DNA of 64,000 bases from Chaenocephalus aceratus (Eukaryota; Chordata; Actinopteri; Perciformes; Channichthyidae). Shown here piece after piece: positions 58,801 to 64,000 of this stretch. Location of the stretch: contig CM043796.1 in the NCBI GenBank assembly GCA_023974075.1, positions 20,294,927 through 20,358,926 of the forward strand, in the 5' to 3' direction. Each line of letters begins with the position of its first letter. Position 1 is the stretch's first letter. The translations under genes and the position numbers were made by a program. The notes beneath the pieces were generated by a model, which was not told where the DNA came from, did not search any database, and worked only from the letters and a program-made list of their open reading frames with translations.

Positions 58801-59583
58801 TGAAGCCAGAATCCTGTCTATAAGCTCCAGCTTCGACGCCGGAAACACGGCCGTATAGGGCGCTCCCGGAGCCGGGACCATAGCCGCTGGGGCCGGCCCT
58901 GGAGCCGGAAACATGGCTGTATGATCCAGCTCTGGAGCCCGGATCATGACTGTGTGGGGCGGACCCGGAGACGGAAACATGGCTGCAGGAGCCTGCACTG
59001 GGGCAGGAACCATGGCTGCTGGGGCCGGGACTGGAACCGTGGCTGCTGGGGCCGAAACCGTGGCTGCAGGGGCCGGAACCGTGGCTGCTGGGGCCAGGAC
59101 TGAGGCTGGAACCATGGCTGCCGGGGCCGGAACCATGACTCTTGGGGCTCGGGCTGCTAGTCTGGACTTGCGACTCCCTCTCTTAGGAGCCTTTTGGAGG
59201 CTCCGTGGACCTCCAAAAGCCAGAGTTCCAGAGAACGGCTCCTGGACAGGAGCAGGAACTGGGGAAGAAGCAGAGGTTGACTCCAGACGGAACACGCCGA
59301 GACGTATGGTGTCAGGTTGAGAATTGGGAGGCAGGGGGCTAGCATGCCTGGAGCTAGCAGGCCGGGAAAGAGGTTTGACCTCAACGCTGCCCAAAAAGTC
59401 CTCCACCCACTCGGGGAGCAACTCCCTCAACCAGGGCCTTGAGGTTACCTCCTGGCGTGCCGCAGAAATAACTGACTGCCTCTCTTCAGTACTGGAGGCA
59501 TATCTAAAGTCATTCCTCAAGCATGTTAAATTGTACTTCACCTCGTACAAACTGTCTGCTGGGTCCATTCTTGGTTGGGTCAT
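55819..59583 (-). CDS. Gag-like proline-rich giant repeat protein of the LTR element
   Basis: From the ATG at 59583 the frame is open for 1,254 codons to a stop inside the 3' LTR. Residues 1-75 (MTQPRMDPADSLYEVKYNLT, LRNDFRYASSTEERQSVISA, RPWLRELLPEWVEDFLGSVE) are non-repetitive and look like the start of a structural gag-type protein. A basic segment (KAPKRGSRKSRLAARAPR) follows. The rest consists of arrays: AAMVPAPA-type, then PSLVPSRVPS-type, then 20-residue units of the type PLEVPPSTPLPGVLPTLCPV, then RARPPESRGL-type. A poly-Phe stretch comes from the poly(T) at 55890-55909. The reading frame extends upstream through the LTR to 59721, but the 59583 start sits at the LTR edge and is preferred. 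No CCHC knuckle, protease or pol motif is seen. An intact frame through such arrays suggests recent activity or selection. Confidence 0.6.
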   Translation of the reverse strand: MTQPRMDPADSLYEVKYNLTCLRNDFRYASSTEERQSVISAARQEVTSRPWLRELLPEWVEDFLGSVEVKPLSRPASSRHASPLPPNSQPDTIRLGVFRLESTSASSPVPAPVQEPFSGTLAFGGPRSLQKAPKRGSRKSRLAARAPRVMVPAPAAMVPASVLAPAATVPAPAATVSAPAATVPVPAPAAMVPAPVQAPAAMFPSPGPPHTVMIRAPELDHTAMFPAPGPAPAAMVPAPGAPYTAVFPASKLELIDRILASAAMFLASIPVPAARVSVPVLVPAAMVPTPAALVPDPDLVPAATVPSRVPSSGSSSSPLSSSPLEFPSLVTLLVPPLVSPLVPSLVSVRVPSLFPSQVPSPVPPRVPSRVPSFSPSFRPSSSPSSSPLSSSPLEFPSLVTPLVPPLVSPLVPSVVPSRVPSLFPSPVPSRVPSFSPSSSPSSSPLSSFPLEFPSLVTHLVPPLVSPLVPSLVSVRVPSLFPSQVPSPVPPRVPSRVPSFSPSFRPSSPSSSPLSSSPLEFPSLVTPLVPSVVPSRVPSLFPSRVPSPVPPRVPSRVPSSGPSSGPSSSPLSSSPLKSPLVFPSLVPSGVPSLVPSGVPSPVSSRVPSQVSARVPSPFPIQGPTQVSLEVPPSIPLPGVLPALCPVPLEVPPSTPLPGVLPTLCPVPLEVPQNTLLPGVLPTLCPVSLEVPPSAPLPGVLPTLCPVSLEVPPSALLPGVLPTLCPVSLEVPPSAPLPGVLPTLCPVPLEVPPSTPLPGVLPTLCPVPLEVPQNTLLPGVLPTLCPVSLEVPPSAPLPGVLPALCPVPLEVPPSTPLPGVLPTLCPVPLEVSPSTLLPGVLPIRCPVSLEVPPSTPLPGVLPTLSPVPLEVPQNTLLPGVLLTLSPVPLEVPPSTPLPGVLPALCPVPLEVPLSTPLPGVLPTLCPVSLEVPPSTPLPGVLPTLCPVPLEVPPSTPLPGVLPTFSPVPLEVPQKTLLPGVLPTLYPVPLEVLPSALPAPCPSPVSPGFLPTPGPFPWGILPKPVRPAPVSVRPTPGPARSPELAHQRFPARPPDPVRSTPARARPPESRGLRPRARPPESRGLRPRARPPESRGLRPRARPPESRGLRPRVRPPESCGLRPRARPPDSSCRCLRPRTRVPDSSCRCLRSSMVPTLDSVLTPGRPPETPSWFSALSPGSPPESPFLDCTLPPGRPPETPSWSSAVFLGCQPKTRPPDPLRPPCLGFWTFFFFFFLGTSGIRPLRGGFSHNSHVMSRL
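56233..56410. repeat. 36-bp tandem repeat, about five units
   Basis: Units of the form GGGGGCCGGGCTCGAGGGCG plus AAGACCGCGGCTCTC repeat in register with few differences. They encode the RARPPESRGL repeats on the minus strand. Confidence 0.9.
56641..57720. repeat. 60-bp minisatellite, eighteen units in exact register
   Basis: Each unit starts G(G/C)TGGCAGGACCCCCGGCAG or a one-base variant, followed by GGGACCTCCAACG and a CAGGACAC-type end. No unit gains or loses a base, so the period is exactly 60 bp (20 codons) over 1,080 bp. A degenerate nineteenth unit lies at 56581-56640. Confidence 0.95.
57721..58660. repeat. Purine-rich tandem array (GGGACTCGAGAG-type)
   Basis: Short units of 12-15 bp (GAGGGGACTCGAGAGGGGAC) are grouped in higher-order blocks. 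The stretch near 58023 recurs near 58398, about 375 bp later. Minus-strand translation gives the PSLVPSRVPS repeats. Confidence 0.9.
58670..59150. repeat. Degenerate array with ACCATGGCTGCTGGGGCCG
   Basis: Units of 15-30 bp with GGAACCATGGCTGC and GGGGCCGGGAC recur throughout. On the minus strand they encode the Ala/Pro-rich PAAMVPAPA repeats. Confidence 0.85.
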
Positions 59584-59585
59584 TC

Positions 59586-59972
59586 TGTCACGGATGAGTG
59601 AAGGAAGCAGGACCCAAATGCAGATAACTCTTGAGAAACCCTTTATTTCAAGGATAAATGATAAATACCGAACAGAACACTCTCCGGTGAACTCCGTCAC
59701 CAACAAACAATGACCCAACACTGAACACGGACAGAGACAAGACTAAATACAAGAAGGGGTAATCATGACAACGAGAAACAGCCGGGCAGGGGAGGAGAAA
59801 CACAAGGACAACAGGTGAACACAATCGGGTAATCAGGGAGGGAAACAAACAGAAAGCAGACAGGCAGGAAACGGGGGTGAACACTTAACACAATAAGATA
59901 GGAAACCCAAAGACAAGAAAAACACCAACACAGACAAAACTACAAACGTGACATAACATGTGAATTGTGACA
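59586..59972 (-). repeat. 5' LTR
   Basis: 387 bp with inverted ends TGTCAC and GTGACA. The gag-like ATG (59583-59581) follows only two bases after the LTR boundary, so there is almost no untranslated leader or room for an ordinary primer-binding site. Confidence 0.85.
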
Positions 59973-59977
59973 ATAGA

Positions 59978-60384
59978 ACATGTTGCGAAACACACAATAG
60001 CCAGCATGTCTAGTTCTGGGGACGGGGTGGACGAGGGGGGGACGGGGTGGACCCGTTCAAATCCAGTTTTGTACAGTCTGCCGTGGTTCCATCCCATTTC
60101 AAGTGCTGTTCGACGCTCGGCACACTCTCCAATCACAGAGCTTGAGGACTATCACGGGGTTTGTCAAACGAAGCGGAGAGAATACTTACTTCCGGGTGTA
60201 ATATTCTGTAAAGCAAATGAGCTGCTCCGACCCTCGGTCCTGACGGACTCCAACTTGTGTTTATTAATCAAACAAATAAATAAACACAAGGATAATTATG
60301 TGTTATTGTTGAGTAAATGGAGAATTGCACAGGGGAAAATAACGTAGGCTATGCCACAATTTTAGATGCGGATTTTGTTAAACT
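59978..60384. other. Unique interior right side of the long-inverted-repeat element
   Basis: After 30 bp of repeat copy B the sequence holds a G-rich tract (60018-60047) and a stretch with no recognised gene, then reaches the right inverted repeat. Confidence 0.5.
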
Positions 60385-61053
60385 ATTTAATGCAGCCGAA
60401 CCGTGCATTACAATGCCGTTATGTGATGACCTCCAAAGAGAAAAGCAAGCACACTCGGAATAAAGTGTTTTCGGTCTGTTTCCGGTATTTGAAAATAACA
60501 TATCTATGCCACAATTTTAGATGCGGATTTTGTTAAACTAATACGTTTGCGCTGTGGACAAACACTATACACTGACGGGGAAGGGGGTAGCAATAAAGAT
60601 AACACCATTGAACAGTTACACAACATAACAGAAATAATATCGATAGCAGCGTCCCTAGCAACCACCTTGGTAACAATGAAAACGTTGTATCGACACAATT
60701 TCCTGAAGTAATCTTCGTAATAACTAGCAAACTAAAGATCATGTACATCCACTGCACACATAATCTGTAATAACAACTCATATTTCTCGCATCAAATGAC
60801 ATCAAAAGGCATTTTAATGGCCAAACTAACTTTAAAATAGGCATTTTACACCGAGAATAAAACGAAGTTTGGCCATGTTTTTTTTTTCTGCAGGGAGAAA
60901 TGTGAAGATCACGTGACATGGACGCCAGCCATTGGAATGAATGGTGAAAAACAACGTAGGGATCTTACAATTTCAGAGGCGTTTTTGTAGAAATACTACG
61001 TCCTACGTTGTGGACCAACGTAGTTATTACACATTTTTTTGTGAGACTGGGTT
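60385..61053 (-). repeat. Right long inverted repeat
   Basis: Partner of 53608-54287. Just inside it, ATGCCACAATTTTAGATGCG occurs a second time (60351 and 60507), so part of the repeat is also duplicated at its inner edge. Small frames in it have no counterpart that proves coding. Confidence 0.85.
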
Positions 61054-61199
61054 GTCATATCCCCTTCACACCACCTGACATCTACCCTACTTTAACTTTT
61101 TACCCACTGTCCTTTATTCCCAAATCTCAGTCCAACAGCAATTGTATTCTCATTTGAATCCATAAGCCTTCTCCAAGTGAAAACGTCTAAACTCGACAA

Positions 61200-61445
61200 A
61201 TAATAGCAGTTACCGGAAGCCAGTGAAGGGAGCGGAGGAGCGGCGTGGTGTGGGAGAATTTAGGAAGGTTGAAGACCAGGCGAACGGCTGCATTCTAGAT
61301 GAGCTGCAGAGGTCGGATGGCACATGCAGGTAGACCAGCCAGATGGGAGTTGCAGTAGTCTAGGCGTGAGATGACGAGAGCCTGGGCCAGAACCTGTGTC
61401 GCTTTCTGGGTCAGGTGGGGACGTATCCTCCCCAATATAAATGAA
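61200..61445 (-). pseudogene. L2-like LINE reverse transcriptase fragment (antisense)
   Basis: TTACCGGAAGCCAGTGAAGG and GGAAGGTTGAAGACCAGGCG match 46255-46330. Further right, GGGAGTTGCAGTAGTCTAGG and GTGAGATGACGAGAGCCTGG reverse-translate into the SRLDYCNS-type and HVLAQAL-like segments of L2 proteins. A short duplication (AGCGGAGGAGCGG) breaks the frame. Confidence 0.6.
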
Positions 61446-61479
61446 TAGGGGGAAATACGTAGTATATATACACGTTCTC

Positions 61480-61640
61480 CTGGAGAGACCTCAAATAATC
61501 TTCGTAATATCTATCAAACTATAGATCCTACCCACGGGACGTACATTCTAAAAGTACAATACACACTTCTCGCTAGAAATGTAATCAAAAAGCATTTTAA
61601 CGGCCAAACTATCCTACATTTTAGGATTTTCCGGATAGGG
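61480..61640 (-). repeat. Diverged relative of the long inverted repeat
   Basis: AATAATCTTCGTAATATCTA, TTCTCGCTAGAAATGTAATC and AGCATTTTAACGGCCAAACT align with 60700-60835 of the right inverted repeat at clearly lower identity. It lies about 430 bp outside the element's right end. Confidence 0.5.
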
Positions 61641-61921
61641 TTATTTGTGAATAACGACCCTCCGGTGCTTTTGCAGTCAACAGGAGCATCAGCCCATAAA
61701 TTGTTGTTTCTTACACGACCACTAGAGGAGCTAAACCTTAACTTTATAGGTCGTAATAAGCTGTTGAACAATCGACCTATTTGGTCGTATGAATTGGAGG
61801 ACTTGTTGCTTAATTCAGCCATAGTTTGTACTTGCATGCATATTATATGAATGTCAGTTTCATTAAAGGAATGTATGTTTGGGCCTAAATATGGATTCTG
61901 GATGTCAATTTGATTTGCCAT

Positions 61922-64000
61922 GTTTGTGAGTATGTATCTGTCTTTTTTTTCTTATTATTGTATTGTTTTAGCAAGGGTGGATGGGATTCCACGTCTGTGT
62001 GTACGCGCACGTTTTATGGGTGTAATACAGTTTAGCGTTTATTGATTCGGACTCAGCCCTGACTCACAGCTATCGGTCTCTTCCCCACGTCGACCCGTAT
62101 CGACCAGATTAATTCCGATGGACAATAAAACGTAAACGGCTCCACTGATCACCACTCCAAGACTCTAAACTGATTGTACGGCACCATTAGTAAGGGGGAG
62201 CCGGAGGAATAGAGGAATGGTAGAAAGAGAAGAGAAGGGAGCAGTATGAAGAAGCAAATTGTGATCCAATCCAATTCAGATGTTGACAACAAGGATGAAT
62301 ACTGATAGTAAAAGCTTGTCTTTTTTCCTGATTACTACTCCAAGAGTTTAAGCTCATCATCTTGCTCTGTTAAGACGTGTATGTGTGAATCTGTGAGGTT
62401 TAGTACAGTAATGGACGCAGGGCTATAAAGGAGGAGATGAAAGTAAGGAAGGAAGGGCACTGTGATAAAATATGTAACAGCCTTATCCCAGCTGCTCGAC
62501 AGTTTAAAATCCCGCAAAAATGGAGAGATGAATGAATATTAAGTGGAACGAGAAGAGACGCAGGTGGTGGAAATAAGGGGGAATTCCAATGAATGTGCTC
62601 GATTATTGAACTAGAGACGAGGATGGCGGGAGGATGGGATGTTAAGGATGTTGAAGACGAGCAGTGATGAAACATTGAACACCCTTACACCATCAGTGGA
62701 AACTGAAAACTGATTATTAATGGGAGGAAAGACGGAGAGTCGGTGAAAGGGGAGGAAGAATGGTGCAGAGAAAGACATACAAGGTTGAAACGAGGGAGTA
62801 TATACTGATAGGGTTTAAATGGATGTATTCCTATGGGAGGAAGCACACCAAGGGAGAGAAAAGTCCAAGAAGTAAAGAGAGTTAATGTTATCATTTGGCG
62901 ACTAATTCTACAAAATTATGCAGGGAAATTGTATTCAGTCCAGTCAACACTGAACTACTTAAAGTACATTTTTGAGCTTTTGATTTACACATTTAGACTA
63001 CACAGAGCATGTTACTTACTGTGGTTATGACTAAACTTTAAAATATGAGCTTTAGGATTAATGTAACCTTCATGTCAGACAGGTTATTAGACATGAGTAG
63101 TTGTCATAGGGAGCAAATGGCTATACCTTATTATCGAATCAATAAGTTGTTATCACCTGTTGGTAAGATTGATCATCACATGAAGACTAAAGTTCTTAGG
63201 TGTGACTAGCTTTGACTCGTGTTTGTGTCCCTTGTTATTGATAACAACTAATAATTGCATTTACATTTTTTATTCTGTTCCTTAAACCTGCATAAATGGA
63301 CTTTGTGGTCACTTGAGGCAGTCAAATCAACAAACATTGACACCTTTTTAAGTTGGTATGGTGAACTTGTTAGGTAACAGTTTCCTGTTTTGACTTCCGG
63401 CAGAAACAACAGAGACATTTTAGCATTATTTAATTAAGAGTTTCTTCATATTTTAGGGACATTTGACAACGGAAAGTTCAGTATTTACAATTTTTTTGCT
63501 TTGTTTTTGGTCTCCTCCAGCACCTGATATATACACCTATACTCTTTAGCCATTGGGTTCTTAGCCCAGTGATGAATACTACTGATTGGAGATCCTTGGA
63601 GCATCTGATCTTCAATTAAATATCTCAACAATTATAGGGTGACTTACAATTAAAGTTGTTAAAGCAATTTTTGTTGTACTGTTGCTTTTAATGCCTAGTT
63701 GTTGGCTCACAAAATGTACTGAATAATGCTAACATTGCATTTCCACAGCTGTTACTACAGTAAGAGCGAACATGAGGACAGATTGGTTGTGAGGAATTAA
63801 AGGTGAAAGAAGAAAACGAATGGCATGCTATTCAAGATGCTTCTAGTTATATAAACAGACACATAATAAAAGCAGAGGAAAATAGAAACTTTGGAGGACT
63901 TAAATAAGGCAAAGGGTTCAAAGAGGTGAAAACATTCAGCAAGACAAACTGAGATACACCTGGGAGGGAACTGAGGGGAAAATGGTACCATTAAAAAGGC
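61922..64000. other. No recognised feature
   Basis: AT-rich to the window end. Purine-rich at 62200-62870. No domain-bearing frame, inverted repeat pair or tandem array was recognised. Confidence 0.5.

Larger units (their letters stand above)
55465..59972 (-). mobile_element. Young LTR retrotransposon without pol, 4,508 bp
   Basis: Two 387-bp LTRs bound it and ATAGA flanks both sides (55460-55464 and 59973-59977). It reads on the minus strand. A purine tract complementary to 55852-55866 (GAGGGGGGGGGTTC) lies just before the 3' LTR. Between the LTRs there is a single giant gag-like open frame and no protease, reverse transcriptase, RNase H or integrase motif. It must therefore depend on enzymes from another copy. 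LTR/gypsy-type affiliation is inferred from structure, not from pol. Confidence 0.82.
53608..61053. mobile_element. Long-inverted-repeat DNA element (MULE-like?) with nested LTR element
   Basis: The outer ends are AACCCAGTCTCATAAAAAAA and, reversed from the right, AACCCAGTCTCACAAAAAAA. The match continues inward for about 680 bp. The flanks TTCATATCC (53599-53607) and GTCATATCC (61054-61062) agree at 8 of 9 bases. Without the LTR element it would be about 2.9 kb. Long terminal repeats and a 9-bp target duplication are typical of Mutator-like elements, but no transposase was found, so the superfamily is an inference. The interior holds repeat copy B (54312-55464). Confidence 0.65.

Noticed and set aside
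60533..61921. Conserved protein shared by frames at 60533-60919 and 61514-61921 (both with WPLKC)
   Set aside because: The similarity follows from DNA-level homology of the inverted-repeat family. Nothing shows preferential conservation of codons.

Overview
This window looks like teleost fish nuclear DNA. It is AT-rich intergenic or intronic sequence packed with fish-type transposable elements: DIRS1-like, L1/Tx1-like, L2-like and Rex1/Babar-like retrotransposons, hAT, Kolobok and Harbinger-like DNA elements, tRNA-derived SINEs, and long (TG)n/(CA)n arrays. I found no intact host protein-coding gene, rRNA, tRNA gene, CRISPR array or prokaryotic operon. Every sizeable open frame that I can explain belongs to a mobile element, and almost all of these carry stops, frameshifts or deletions.

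Layout. 1-2420: 5' part of a DIRS1-like element on the minus strand. 3541-6745: a rearranged Harbinger-like fragment, an L1-type LINE 3' end, and a SINE split by another LINE. 8392-9345: antisense LINE tails. 11089-11669: hAT MITE with 8-bp target duplications. 15715-17717: a Kolobok-like element with THAP and P2X7-C-terminal-like genes facing each other. 17985-19560: Rex1/Babar-like LINE. 21262-22432: a 1.2-kb repeat that recurs at 54312. 23297-26329: Harbinger-like element with a MADF gene, with a hAT MITE inside its first intron. 26419-27169: hAT with BED finger. 27480-29365: L2-like LINE. 31324-32751: second Kolobok-like element with the same facing-gene plan. 33015-33325: hAT MITE. 34165-37818: an inverted-repeat element split by a LINE. 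37935-39126: L2 LINE. 42093-42613: (TG)n-flanked repeat. 44711-47090: MITEs, L2 fragment, solo LTR. 48017-49755: hAT with a KIAA1586-like transposase remnant. 52386-53310: LINE tail with minisatellite.

The most striking part is 53608-61053. This is a 7.4-kb composite in which a DNA element with about 680-bp inverted repeats and an apparent 9-bp target duplication has received a very young LTR retrotransposon (55465-59972). The two LTRs differ at about 2 of 387 positions by eye. The interior has no pol, only a 1,254-codon gag-like, proline-rich open frame built largely of tandem arrays, including eighteen 60-bp units in perfect register.

The elements do not work together as a pathway. What can be read is insertion order (nesting), target duplications, and two shared gene architectures. 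The strongest leads for something little described are the THAP plus P2X7-C-terminal-like gene pair in two independent Kolobok-like elements, and the giant-repeat, pol-less LTR element.
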